Origin: Hawksworthiomyces lignivorus
Taxonomy: Eukaryota; Ascomycota; Sordariomycetes; Ophiostomatales; Ophiostomataceae
Assembly (NCBI GenBank): GCA_002917075.1
Contig: NTMA01000110.1
Location: 62,001 to 126,000, forward strand
Direction: 5' to 3'
Length of the DNA stretch: 64,000 nt
Part shown: positions 23,201 through 33,430 of the stretch, piece by piece
How the letters are laid out: the number at the start of each line of letters is the position of its first letter
Numbering within the stretch: the stretch's first letter is position 1
The notes under the pieces: model-generated
What the model saw: the letters and a program-made list of their open reading frames with translations, nothing else
The model's database searches: none
Told to the model about the DNA's origin: nothing
Program-made: the position numbers and the translations under genes

Positions 23201-24449
23201 CAATGGGAGGCTTTATGCCAGACTGCTCGACAGTCCTGTTGTAGTGAAGGGTGAAATTGAGCGCCTCATGTAGGTCCTCCAGTTCTCGTGACATAATGTA
23301 CTTGCAACAAAGCACATCGCTGTAGTACTTTTGACACGCACTCCATTTGTTCGAGTATCCCGGAAAATTTTCGAGATGCCGCTTTGCCTTGGCTGCCTGC
23401 TCGCATATGTCTTGAACGGAAGTTGTGGCGGCTGCAAAGTCCTTGAGCAAGCGCATGTGACTTACCAGATAGTCTCCTCGGACGCCATGAGATACCGGAA
23501 CTGCCTCTATCGTCATATATGAGTATATAAGAGCGCTTCGGAGGTCGTCAACGACGTCTGTTTTCTTGTAGCGACTAGCGTAGAGACTGGAGACCCTGCT
23601 GAAGAGCCCTGGCCTCAGCTCAGAGTCCCTAGATAAGGTATCCAAGGCTCCTTTGATCTTCTCAAGAGCATCATCAAGATCACCGAGCAAGTTGGTCTTT
23701 TCGAATCTGCTAATGGCAATGTCGCCGAGATGTGCAGCCGCCAGTCCGCTTTTCTCGGAGCGCGGACCGGATATGGCTTGCAGTTCACCCACCAATTTGA
23801 CCACCTCAGCGTAGTCGGCTTCGTTACCGTAGCTTAAGAATCGGGATTTGAGGCGCGACGAGAGGCTTAGGAGCGCTGTTGAATAGCTCTGGCTTTCTTG
23901 ATCTGTACGTGCCTTCATTTCTCGAGCATATTCGATAGCCTCTTCTAGATCCGCTTCGTGCATGGCACTGGTAATTCCAGGTTTGGGAAACTTCTCATCG
24001 CTTGACCATCGATGCGTCAGAGCATAGCCCGCATTGTGCAAGATATCACAGTACAATGTTACGTCGGTCTCAGGAAGTCTGGCCACCAGACCTTCTTGAC
24101 GAGCCAGTCGTGAAGACGCCACAGCCTTGTCAATGGTGCTCCGCGACGGCGATGCTATGTGCTCGGACATGTGTAGGTATGACAGCCGGTTCAAGTGCTT
24201 CGGCCGGTCTAGTGAGCCAGGCGGCAGCAGTTGCAGGATCGCTTCAGAGTGCTCGATCGCCTCTCTCAAGTGCTGAGCATTTCGACGGAACCCGCGCTCA
24301 TACGCATGAGCCAGTTCGTCAGCGAGCAAAGAGCGAATCTCGATCTCCATTTGCGGAGGAATGACGCCCCTCGTGCGCCCTTCTTGCAACGCCACCCGCA
24401 ACTCGTTTATCTGAGAAATGTCGAGGGTGTTAGGTGTAGACCCATCCAT
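20283..24449 (-). CDS. Large intronless TPR-like/HET-domain fusion protein
   Basis: One uninterrupted frame of 1388 residues from an ATG at 24449. Residues 1 to about 500 are helical repeats of the TPR type, with units like YGNEADYAEVVKLVGEL and KTNLLGDLDDALEKIKGAL spaced 35-45 residues apart. A charged linker (RKADEKERRDRERD) follows. Near residues 590-630 is a Cys pair pattern (CYMC, then HCVIC) that might bind zinc. The HET domain occupies about residues 790-960: FALSYVWGKSN, LPATIQDAIALVRDL, YLWVDAICIVQDD, MHDIYARSFATIVAL, and KRGWTFQERLLSRRCIYF. The remaining C-terminus resembles the usual tail of long HET proteins (FPSWSWVGWSGPVEY). TPR units are normally protein-binding, so this could be a one-piece sensor plus HET effector (inference). 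Confidence 0.85.
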   Translation of the reverse strand: MDGSTPNTLDISQINELRVALQEGRTRGVIPPQMEIEIRSLLADELAHAYERGFRRNAQHLREAIEHSEAILQLLPPGSLDRPKHLNRLSYLHMSEHIASPSRSTIDKAVASSRLARQEGLVARLPETDVTLYCDILHNAGYALTHRWSSDEKFPKPGITSAMHEADLEEAIEYAREMKARTDQESQSYSTALLSLSSRLKSRFLSYGNEADYAEVVKLVGELQAISGPRSEKSGLAAAHLGDIAISRFEKTNLLGDLDDALEKIKGALDTLSRDSELRPGLFSRVSSLYASRYKKTDVVDDLRSALIYSYMTIEAVPVSHGVRGDYLVSHMRLLKDFAAATTSVQDICEQAAKAKRHLENFPGYSNKWSACQKYYSDVLCCKYIMSRELEDLHEALNFTLHYNRTVEQSGIKPPIDNGLLRSLDANVTKLCEAEPGQAKTTAAAMLYDRIAIICKDSEFIKGLAMIQVSFVTLIGIYIEAASSGEVIAGEDAQRKADEKERRDRERDTGMSRFRSAQNEYYSQFGIRPLATDPTNRRNVIDFRGFLTHMFGYDPSVPISQDELVARLDQLEKERVEKAIAEGKHPNPKLCYMCREVKPLAPTTGGHDGRPGFNFRPECGLLPFGNWNELLQRQHCVICRLVVSLITDPITYQLHPRLAAMDPEIQGISLRVGEVLASEETVLIVEYGMQEVGELRIITPGNYSRARRQGWEMAAHVPDLHDILQQADVRQPTTEQVNCGLLKRWLNDCEDNHGETCSDTYYCSERGDADMPMIFIDVQDYCLVPVTSAVKYFALSYVWGKSNMSPTLLANYKARCRKRGLPRRLPATIQDAIALVRDLNERYLWVDAICIVQDDPVYKERHIARMHDIYARSFATIVALNGVNANSGLPGVKPQSRSSQRIETLDVDAWSQDLDSTPNSDVDGKPETQKVVLHLVATPTPLHLAVESSLWDKRGWTFQERLLSRRCIYFHDRCIYFHCRTLVRSEGGVDARVGQEHWDYVPGRDPAETSLDNPLSDVQRARLSNSPPERRLAKAFSAYRSLIEKYTRRHLSYQTDIINAFLGTFAVLNASFQSEIVCGLPAVALDLALLWTPAGKAPRRRPLGIPPKPNQVGPLSDNQCLLTNRGTIQEVYGPADEQSFDEAIDRRFPSWSWVGWSGPVEYRLFADAYTSEPFPTALIDEFAINLDGKDLTIPGRRSPGRHATSPEAATASMAALALTDEADKPRAPLSLPNILQFRGSAVPLKAFTLSTEREYISARGNIHTRGEQAVRHILDRNGKRCGLWWEQAGYVYVGRGISPAAEEKMILVGVSRHDGRYVSSAGPYRAEGSIKLFDDKVYPASSERSGLVNVIAVDLDMGHEFGERITVARIHAQAWDEAGPVVRMIRLA

Positions 24450-24735
24450 GGTATAGTCTTGTTAGGTTGAACAGGTAAATAGTAAAATGTCACTGCTGAA
24501 AATGATGGGTTTGAATATCTAGCTCTCCAGTTGTCTCTCATTGTTCGCGATGCTCGCGTCAGGAGTAGTTCCTCTTTGTGAATTTTCCTTTGCGCAGCCT
24601 TCCAGGGTGCCTTTATGACAACCAGGCTCGTATTTGTCGCTTTCCCCCACCATGCAGCCAAGATCTTTCATGGGCCCGTCTCATCGCAGTTCGGTGCAAT
24701 TCTTGGCTCCTGTAACTAGGCTTACACCCGATGTG

Positions 24736-24768
24736 TTTTTTTTTTGGGGGGGGAGGGGGGGGGGGAGG
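24736..24768 (+). repeat. Poly-T followed by long G tract
   Basis: Ten T, then eight G, A, eleven G, A and two G. The G-rich strand could form a G-quadruplex. It lies about 290 bp upstream of the TPR-HET start codon. Confidence 0.85.
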
Positions 24769-25499
24769 TTTCTATAATACCATCACTTTTGACTAACAAT
24801 TTTGCGTAATATCATAAAATACTGCTAATAGAGCACTTCAGCCAAGCAAGAGAGGATTAGTCTTACATTGCCTAGGTAATTAGGTTGGGCGCGCCAGGTC
24901 CTGCGGTCGCAACAGCGGCTCCAGACTTACAGAAAGAAGCGTAAGGATGAAAAATCGCTTTGACATGAGCGACAAACTCCCTTTGGAGTATTTGAAAAAA
25001 GATATTTAACTATTTAGCTATTTTTTTTTTTGCTGCATTTCGTACATTTGCGTTTTAATTCAATCTTTTTTCGAGGGTCTACGATTTTAACTTTCTGCTT
25101 TGAATAACTAATTGGTATAGTCGGTGGAGTTCCGACTTTGCCGGTGTTGATACTCGTTTGGTTGGCGCCACAAACGACCAGCGTGCAACGATCGTGTGAA
25201 AGGACAGCAACGTCATGCGATGCTCTTCTCGCGTGCCGAAGCTTGTCTCGTTGCTTGCGTCTATGGATTCCAGTGCACAGCCTTTTTCACGTCTATACGC
25301 TCTCGTCGCTGTTGCTAGTGTTGTGCGGCCCAGCGCTGCAGATTTTTCGAAGAATGACCTGGATGTTTTTACATGCTCTATGACCTTCTTCTCTCTCCAA
25401 ACCTTCCTCGTTTTCGAACTAGGTCATCCTAGCCATCTAGCCTAACATGATCGGTTATGTGTTGAAAATTCTGTTTCGCAGCTCAACTATCTGCCATTA

Positions 25500-25926
25500 C
25501 ACCGTCTCGGCATTTTATACTTTCCCTGAGTACGAAGTAGAAGAGCGAGGTTGTTTATACTAGTAACCGTTCTAAGATGTTCTGCTCCTAGAATCTTCGA
25601 GATGCCAGTGTTTGCCGATGTAAAGCCTCGGCCTCTTCATACTTTCTCTGGCTACCAAGTACGAGCGCGAGGTTGTTCATACTGGTGACTGTGTCGGAAG
25701 CGGCTGACAACCCGGCCATCAGAGTTGCAGACCTCAATCTCAACTTGCTGGTCGACGCACATCTGCGTGGAAACCTGGTTATTAGCCGGGTGAAAGGTGT
25801 TGGAAGCGTTGACGATGATGGCAGCCAGAGGTAGGTAATCAAAAATGTTGCAGCAACAGTGCCAGACGCTGGCGCTGCCGTACTTGCGGAAGCACTCGTC
25901 GTAAAAGAAATTGTTAAACCTGACAC
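25500..25926 (-). pseudogene. Decayed TPR (kinesin-light-chain-like) repeat fragment
   Basis: The minus strand encodes [32 protein letters not shown], a textbook TPR unit of the type found in fungal NB-ARC-TPR receptors. It is followed by a stop. About 121 bp away (around 25506-25570) a second copy of the same DNA repeat can be aligned by eye, but it is damaged by stops. Several differences between the copies are C-to-T or G-to-A type (for example ttgttcatactggtgac against ttgtttatactagtaac). No NB-ARC domain is nearby, so only a remnant is left. Confidence 0.65.
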
Positions 25927-26452
25927 GGTACTACTACGGTGGATTCTTGGACCTACTGCTTATATAAGCATCACTGTTAACTAGGTTGAATTTTTCTGAG
26001 CAGAAAGATATAATTTACTAGTTAGTAGGATAGAATCTAGTCTAGTTATGGCCTAAAATAGTATAGGGTGATTGGAAGGCTTCTATTCTAACGAACACGA
26101 AATGTCAACTTAGTTGCTTTTCTTAATCTAATGGAGAACCTTCGCAGTAAGAAGAGAGTATCCAGTGGACGCCTCCAGTCTAATCAGATCACTCCCCGTG
26201 GCCCTGAAAAGCCCCGCGCAAATGGTGAACTATGAACGTAGTTCGCTTCAACCGTTAGGCTTGAAGGCTTGGGCAAATCTTGTCACCCTCGGGTGCCAAT
26301 GTTTATTTACTCGAAAGCCTTTTCTGAATCGAATTACCTCTCTCTGTCTCTCTCTCCTCATCTTTATCATCTGAATTGAGCTATCTCTCTTTATTCTTGT
26401 CTCTTCGTCGCTATTATAATCGCCTCATCCCAGCTGGCGATTAGGCGTCATC

Positions 26453-29400
26453 ATGGGTTTTTTCAACTGCTGCCAGCCGAAGGAGGAAGCAGCGGAAGTG
26501 ATCCCAACAACTGTAGTCGCTCAGATCGGAAACGAGATAACAGCAGCGGATCCAATTCCGTCCTTCCCATGTTCTAAGAAGCCTAAGGTAGTCTCTACGA
26601 AGGTCGCTGCAGCAGACGGTAACCTGTCAGCTAATGTATCAAAGTCTGCAGACGCGGGTTCTTTGGTAGCCGGCCACAGCAAGCAATCCGGCAGGATATC
26701 GAAGGCCTCAGTCGTCTTGTTGGAAGAAGTTAGGATTGGCAACTGCTGGCCGTTGGCCCGTGCGCAGTTCAAAGAGAAGCATGCAGCTCTCTGGTGTGAT
26801 TTCGAGGCAGTCGTCTCTAGAAGATCCGGTGTAGATCTCAGAGAATTGACGGATCAAGACAATGCACCGCTCGAGAAGGCGATGCTGGTGAGAACTGTTT
26901 ATATCTTGCCCTGATAAATATGGTATAATCAAATTAACTTCCGCGAACTCGTAGGATATTGTCGAGACCCAACTAGAGAAAATCAACGCCCGTCGCTGGA
27001 AGATCACGGTGCCATACCGTGGCACACCAGTCGAAGTACGAGACTTAATACAGCGACTCTCAGGGTTCGTTCAGGCCGCCAAGGGGGCCAGTTCTGCAGC
27101 TAGTTCAGTTAACCCTACCATGATTGGGCTTCCATTGGCCGCTGTATCGGTTATTGTCGAGGTAAGTACTACTCGTGAAGTAACCACGCGACTCCTCTGC
27201 AAAGTTGGTCTACTAACATATATAATTTACTATGCAGCTCATAGGATCTGATAAGACGGAGCATGAGGCCATGCTAAAAGGAATAAATGAGGCGGGCGAC
27301 ATAGTCTGTTTCTACGCTGACTTTGAGAAGAGTCTGAGGGCGAGGAGGGCTATTCCCAGCGCCTTGGATGAGCGACTAAGCAACACTTTAGTCGATCTCT
27401 ACGTCTCTGTGTTGCGATTTCTCGCCAAGGTAACCTGCCACCTGGATAAGAACATTGCTATTCAGACTGCCGGGAATGCGCTCAAAACGAATGACTGGGC
27501 CGGAGACCTTGAAGACTTAAAAGAGCAAAGTCAGAGATGTGATCGATTGAGCATAAACCTCCAGCATGAGGGTTTGTTGAAGCAGTCGGAGTTGATTAAA
27601 TCAGTTCTCCAAAAGGTCCAGCAGACTATGGAAGAGGCGAAGAAGTCCATACGAGCCGAATACAAGAAACAGGAGGAGATCAAAAAGTGGGTTTCGGAGG
27701 TGGATGTTGAGGCTGCACATTGGAAGGTCCGCAATCTAATGGGCGAGCCCTTCGCCGAATCGAGCGGTTCCCAGCTCTTCGAAGAAGTAATCCAGGACTG
27801 GCTGGATTCAGAAAAGCCCGTATTTTGGCTTGTTGGGTCCCGTGAGTTGAAAGCTTGCATTGGACCTTGTAGATTATGTGGTCGGTTGGCTAACTTGACG
27901 CCCGAATAGCTGGCAAAGGCAAGAGCTCTCTGATGTACGTCTTAATACCTCCCCCCTCACCCGCCCTACAAATCCCCCTTTCTCTTGTAGTATGCTGCGT
28001 TGCAGGTTGAAATCTGTCCGCGATATTGACTATGTGGGCAAAAGGTCATGCATCATAGAACGCCACGCAAATAAGATCAATTTCAAGGACGGCGAATTCC
28101 TCGCCTACTTCTACTGCGTCAGGGAAGATAAAGGGACGCCGATGCTCCAAGTTTTGTCTTCTCTAGTAGCACAGTTAGCCCGTTCACCTGACGGATGTTC
28201 CATCTCCGACGCGGTCCGCTTGAGGCATGATCGATCTGGAAGAAAGGAATTAACAGCAGAGGACTGCGTCGAATTGATCTGCGATAGTATTAAGACGATT
28301 TGCCACACCGTCACCGTCTTCATCGACGCCCTCGATGAGTGTGCCGAAATCGAGCCACTCCTCCTTCAACTCCGGGACATACGCAAGAGGGTTGCGGCTA
28401 ACCGCGATTGCAGCATTAAATTTTGCATATCAAGCAGGCAGAAGGTGCCAGTTGATAAGGTCTTTGTCGCTGCATACGAGAAACTTGACCTCGACCAAGA
28501 CGCTCGGTACACCGAAGCAGACCTGAAGCGGTTTGTCATGCAACAGGTACAGCAGCGTGAACATCTCAAGATAGGGTTGCCTTTGTTCGATGGCAAGTCG
28601 CTAGAATTAGAACAAGTAATCATCGATACCCTTGTTACTCAGTCACAAGGCATGTAAGTCTTCAAGACCAAAACGGTCACTGGCCTTCCTAAATGCATGC
28701 GCTGGGGTACTGATTGCCGCCCCTCCCAGGTTTCTGTGGGTGAAGCTCCAGCTTGGAATAATCTTTGGGACAGACGGCCAAAGCGCGATAGACGATGAAG
28801 CAGACCTGAAGAGCCTCCTAGGCAATATTCAGGCGGGCAAAAATCTGGATCCTGATAATGTGCTGGGTCCAGTCTATGACCGGATATATGAGGCGAATGC
28901 ACCCACCGGATCGGCAAGGCGAAGGATTGCCTCTCAGGCTTACAAGCTTGTCCTCGGCGCGAAGAAAGGGATATCAATCGATTACTTAGCCGCGATGGTT
29001 CACTACCAGGACGACGACATAATAGACGGTAAGAAGGTGGATGCCAGGTTTGTTCTCGCGGTGTGCAGCAACTTCTTGTTCGCTGATAGAAATCGAAATG
29101 GGGTTGTCACCTTCGCACACAACACCGTTCGGGAATACTTATCGCGCCGGCGTGGCGGGGCCGAATACTCGATGCAAGAGGCAAACGCTCAAGTAGCCGC
29201 CTCTTGTCTGCAGCTGCTTAATCAGGCCCATCCTACGATGGGTCTGAAGGACTGTCTGGCGCCGTATTCACAATCGGGCTTGCACAAAAATGTATCTGAT
29301 CCGCATTTACCTACACGAAGAAGCGTATACAGTCAGGCCCCAAGAAGAGTACCGAACGCGGAGTTGAGCGACGAGGTTGTGATCGATACTTGGGACTGGG

Positions 29401-31934
29401 ACGTGGGTAACGACGACACACTGCTTCTCTATATAACTTTATATTGGGCCGACCATCTCGTAGAGTCTCGGCGGGGCGGTCTAGCTCCAGTCATGCCTCT
29501 CATTGGCAAGCTTCTAAGGATTTTCCTCAATGGAAGCGAGAATTCCAATGACAGTGACTGGGACAACGACGGTAACAATAACCACAGGAACACACCGTTC
29601 AGAAATTGGCTTCAATTTTTTCGCAGATACCGGAGGTCTATCGATGCTTTCTTACATGGGGAGAGCGTGGCCAAACTTGTCGACGCCGCAGTGGAGCCAT
29701 ACAACCGTCTCGTGCTGGCTTGCATTTGGGGGTTCGACGATGTTCTTGACATCTGCCCTCCAACTCTAGAAGATTTTGCCAGTCAGAAATTGCGGAAAGA
29801 GACGTTTCTATCTCTAACTGCGCGGTACCAGGAGCAAGGGGAGCCAATTCTCCAAGCACTCCTCGACAAAGGGGCGGATATCGACGAACCCAACACAGGC
29901 AATGGAAGAACAGCTATCTATTCGGCGGCGATGTCTGGCCGAAACAGAATTGTTCAGTTCCTGATAGATCAGGATGCCAATGTTTTTGCGAGAGACACAA
30001 CAGGCACAGGCATCAGTCTTCTTGTCGTGGCAGCGGTGAAATGCGATAACGTCACCGTTTCTCATCTCCTGCGCAAATGGACACGCAGAGAACAGGAGAA
30101 GGGAGAAATACACGAAGCTTTTGTTAGCGCCTGCGGAAGGCCGAAGAAAAGCGATGTCAATTCGAAGCCCAGTGGTACTGCTGACTCGGAGAGCGAGACC
30201 ATCTCTGCTGTCGTCTCTCTTCTTCTTGACCACCCGGACTTCAGCCAAGCCATGATCGATGTAAGGTCTCGAAGCGGCAAACTTGCGCTGACAGAGGCTA
30301 TCGATGCTGAGAACTTCAATGTAGTTAAGTCTCTCTTGGATAAAAAGGTGAATGTCGAGATGGCCGACGGGTCTGGCAAAATACCTCTGCAAATATGCGC
30401 CATACGTGGTTACCGGGCGACCGCTAGACAGCTGCTGAAGAACGGCGCCAAGATCAACCGTCAAGGAGGGATTTACGGAAGCGCAATCCATGCGGCCATC
30501 AAAGGCGGCCATCTGGAGATGTTGGAATTTCTCATACGATATTCAGGAGCCAACCCAAACATCAGTCCCAGGACCCCTCCGAGAGGCATAGTCCTAGGCC
30601 CACCACTGTTCTACGCTCTACAATGCAGGTGGAAAGATGGCGTCGCATTTCTGTTGCAAGATGCCACGCTAGGCGTCGATATCAACCACGTACTGTCAGC
30701 CGAGGACTTTCCATCTGCGAACAATCTAGACCCACTCCAGCCGCAGACAGCGCTTCAGGCGGCCATCAAATGGAGAGAGCAGGCTGAGATTGTTCAAAAG
30801 TTGCTGGATCGAAAAGCAGCATCATATCCTGTACCGGACTTTTTTCGCACCGAAGCCGAGTTTGCACTTCGCCTGGCGAATGTGGAAGTCGTCGAGCTGT
30901 TCTTGTTGCGGGAGCTCATGCCGGCCGTCAATAAGTCTATATATAATTGGGGAACCGCGATTCAGACCGTTCTGGAGAGTCGCCTGTGCGACACCCACGC
31001 GACTGAACCTCCCCGGCAGGACCGCGTCAGGCTGGTGAAGTTGTTGCTGGAGCTAGGTGCCGACGTGAACGTGAATACGTGTGGCCCTGACCCCAATATG
31101 CTGCTATCTTCAGCTCTTGAATCCGCAGCCTGTGCAGGCGACATCGAGATCTTCGCCATGCTCTTGGACAAGAATCCGGTGCTAGAATCTCGGAAAACGA
31201 GGTACGGTGGTGCTCTCGCTGCCGCAGCTAGTGGCATCACAACGGCGCCCAAGTACGTCAGCACCTTCGGCGGATGGAGCCACCGTGATGTCAGCGACCA
31301 TATCGAGATTGTTGAGCTACTGCTGCAGAAGGGGGCCGATATAAATGCCTGGGGCAAGGCGCACGCGACGCCGTTGGATCACGCTTTAGATGCACAAAAG
31401 GAACGGCTGGGGGGTCGGGGTGGTGAGGAGATGATATGCTTCCTGCTAGAGAAAGGAGCTAAGACTTATCGCGAGATGCGAACTGCTCGAAAACAAAATC
31501 TTGCACCTGCTCTGGAAGCTAACGGAGGCTCGATTAGAAGCTCTAGCACTAGCATCTCGAGCTTAGCCCGGTCCATACGTCACCCAATAGATAAGGGGAG
31601 GGTACTGCACAAGAATGAAGGCTGTCTATGCTGCTCATATGGCAGCTCCCGTCGTCGATCGGACTGGTATGAGTCCCGGCCCCGGCCCCGACCCCGGCCT
31701 CGGCCCCAGCCCCAAATTCCTGAAGAGATATCACATCAATATAACCCCCAGCTCCGCCACGTTGCAAGTCTACCTCCCACCGTGCAAGCTAAACGGAGGC
31801 AGTCGGGTGTGGATCGACGCTTTCACTCTCTAGGGTCACTGGAAGACAGTCGAAAAACATCCGAGAAGAGGCCTAGTGAAGCCAGACCGACGACGGCCTC
31901 TAGCCCCATAGCAGCTTTTGGGAGCCCTTATTGA
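26453..31934 (+). CDS. NACHT-ankyrin STAND (NLR-like) protein
   Basis: Exons 26453..26887, 26955..27161, 27238..27841, 27910..27934, 27991..28653 and 28730..31934 give 1712 residues with consistent phases. The fourth exon is only 25 nt and codes for the P-loop. The N-terminus is MGFFNCC, a possible myristoylation/palmitoylation site. Residues about 110-330 resemble the NACHT_N helical domain (WKITVPYRGTPVEVRDLIQRL, SNTLVDLYVSVLRFLAK). The NACHT domain has P-loop GSPGKGKS (about 413-420) and Walker B VFIDALDEC (about 533). TFAHNTVREYL marks the winged-helix end. Ankyrin repeats span about residues 1018-1555 and are more diverged than those of the gene at the left edge. The C-terminal tail has a Pro-Arg repeat (SRPRPRPRPRPQPQ). 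Family members are cytosolic receptors that oligomerise upon ligand binding and drive incompatibility or defence; the ligand here is unknown. Confidence 0.88.
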
Positions 31935-32349
31935 GATCGTTCGCGGCTACTTACTCCCGCTGGTAGTGGAATCACTGGAGGAGGCTTGCCGGATAACAGC
32001 ATTCCATTTGTGCTTAGAGATCAAGGCCTGATCGCCATCATAAAATTGTCTTGTTAGGATCGTGGTGAAGCTAGTTGTTAATTCGCCCTGGCTCTTTTCC
32101 TTTTTTTCCTTGGTCTACTTAAGGCCTTCTAAAATCCTTGATTTTAATAGAAGGATATCTAGAGAAGTATGCAATAATTTCAAAACTTGATCATTATCGT
32201 CAGCTGTCTTTCGGAAGGGTATTGCAAAGCCGTAAAAAGAGGTACTTATAGATCTAAACTTGTCTCTAGAAAATTAAAACCAAGATAATTCATGTTAAGA
32301 AACAACGTTAAATACCAAATATAAGAATGACAAGTCTTATATCAAGTTT

Positions 32350-32620
32350 TGTTACGTGTTATTCTCCAATGTTAAGATACATGTAAAAGTCTCACAAGAA
32401 GGGTCGTTGAATAAGGCTCAAGGAGTCGTATGTCTTATTAAATGTAAGACTAAAGATATAAAAGAGAAAAAGGAGAGAGAGCAAAACTCTCTCATCAAAG
32501 ATATATCCTTGGCTTAACCCTTGAGCCAGTCCGCATTCGCGTAGGGCTCCACAAACCGTATACTTGGCTTCGGGCTAGTCCCAAACCCATACCGGACCTT
32601 TGGCCCATTACAATATAACA
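32350..32620 (+). mobile_element. Possible solo LTR (Copia-like)
   Basis: The 271-bp segment starts TGTTACGTG and ends ATATAACA, so it has the 5-bp inverted ends TGTTA/TAACA usual for Copia LTRs. Inside, a TATA-like AGATATAAAAGAG lies near 32453, followed by purine and pyrimidine tracts (GGAGAGAGAGC, CTCTCATC) as in fungal LTR promoters. No primer-binding site, polypurine tract or integrase frame lies next to it. The flanking 5 bp (agttt and ctttt) do not match as a target duplication, so the call stays tentative. Confidence 0.4.
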
Positions 32621-32705
32621 CTTTTTGTCCAACCTAATTCAGTAGTAATTTATAAATCGTTTTTGTTTTTTAATTTAAATGTTTTTAAATGTTTTTGTAA
32701 TGGGC

Positions 32706-32749
32706 CAGGGCCCCAAGGACGGCCCAGGGCCCCAAGGACGGCCCAGGGC
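32706..32749 (+). repeat. 19-bp GC-rich tandem repeat, 2.3 copies
   Basis: The unit cagggccccaaggacggcc occurs twice, followed by a partial third copy. It is strikingly GC-rich amid AT-rich DNA. A perfect 8-bp stem with a 3-nt loop (ccaggagc / gctcctgg, 32872-32890) lies just downstream. Confidence 0.85.
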
Positions 32750-33059
32750 GTGCCCAGGGCCAGAGAGCAGACCGATGGGATCCAGCGGGGACACCGGAGG
32801 AGAGAGAAGCCGGTCGCCCGGGCGACCTACCGGCCCACCGGCCCACTTGCCCCTGATGCTCCTTATTTGAACCAGGAGCTTCGCTCCTGGGAGTCGAAGG
32901 AGAGTCTTCTTTCCTCTGTATCTTTAGTCTTTCGTTCAATCAGGCCTATACTATTGCCTCAGGGCTCTTTTGTGCTCCTTGCCAGCAGACCTCTTACAGT
33001 TTTTCTATTACGAAATAAGACGGAAGGACCTAAATTAAGACCCAAGAGGGCAGTAAAAC

Positions 33060-33430
33060 GTGGCAGAAAAGATGTACTAATATATTAGTAGGGATAACAC
33101 TATTGGAGACTAATACCAGTAATATATTAAAATAGGTAAATGTACTACAACGAATTAAATACTAGTAGGAATCTTGTACCTAGTTGAGGACTGATGTTGA
33201 GAAATGATATTGGAATGAGGTTTTAGGAAATATTAACTGGGAACTAAGGTTTAGGACTGATGTATAATTAATGTTGTATAATTATATAATAATATATTTT
33301 TTATTTAAATAACTTAGATAGTTACGGTAACGATTTAGTTGTTATCGTTTAATTAAAATAGTAAAATTATATAGAATATTTTTCTCTTTTAGTGTTTTTA
33401 TTATATATAGTAATATTGTTGAGCTACAGC
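33060..33430. other. Very AT-rich stretch
   Basis: Dominated by TA, AAT and TTT words (taatatatta, ttatataataatatat), with almost no CG-rich content. This is what heavily mutated (RIP-affected) repeat DNA looks like in ascomycetes, but no parent element can be recognised. Confidence 0.5.

Larger units (their letters stand above)
24450..26452. other. Divergent intergenic region with relics
   Basis: About 2 kb between the TPR-HET gene and the NACHT-ankyrin gene, which are transcribed away from each other. It contains a T/G homopolymer tract and decayed TPR coding sequence (both listed separately). The rest is AT-rich with no supported gene. Confidence 0.6.

Noticed and set aside
32600..33088. 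162-codon + strand frame
   Set aside because: Runs through a GC-rich tandem repeat and AT-rich DNA, with no family features and biased composition; probably chance or part of a repeat.
33301..33360. Short inverted repeats in AT-rich DNA (aacgat / atcgtt)
   Set aside because: Six-base matches are expected by chance in such biased sequence.
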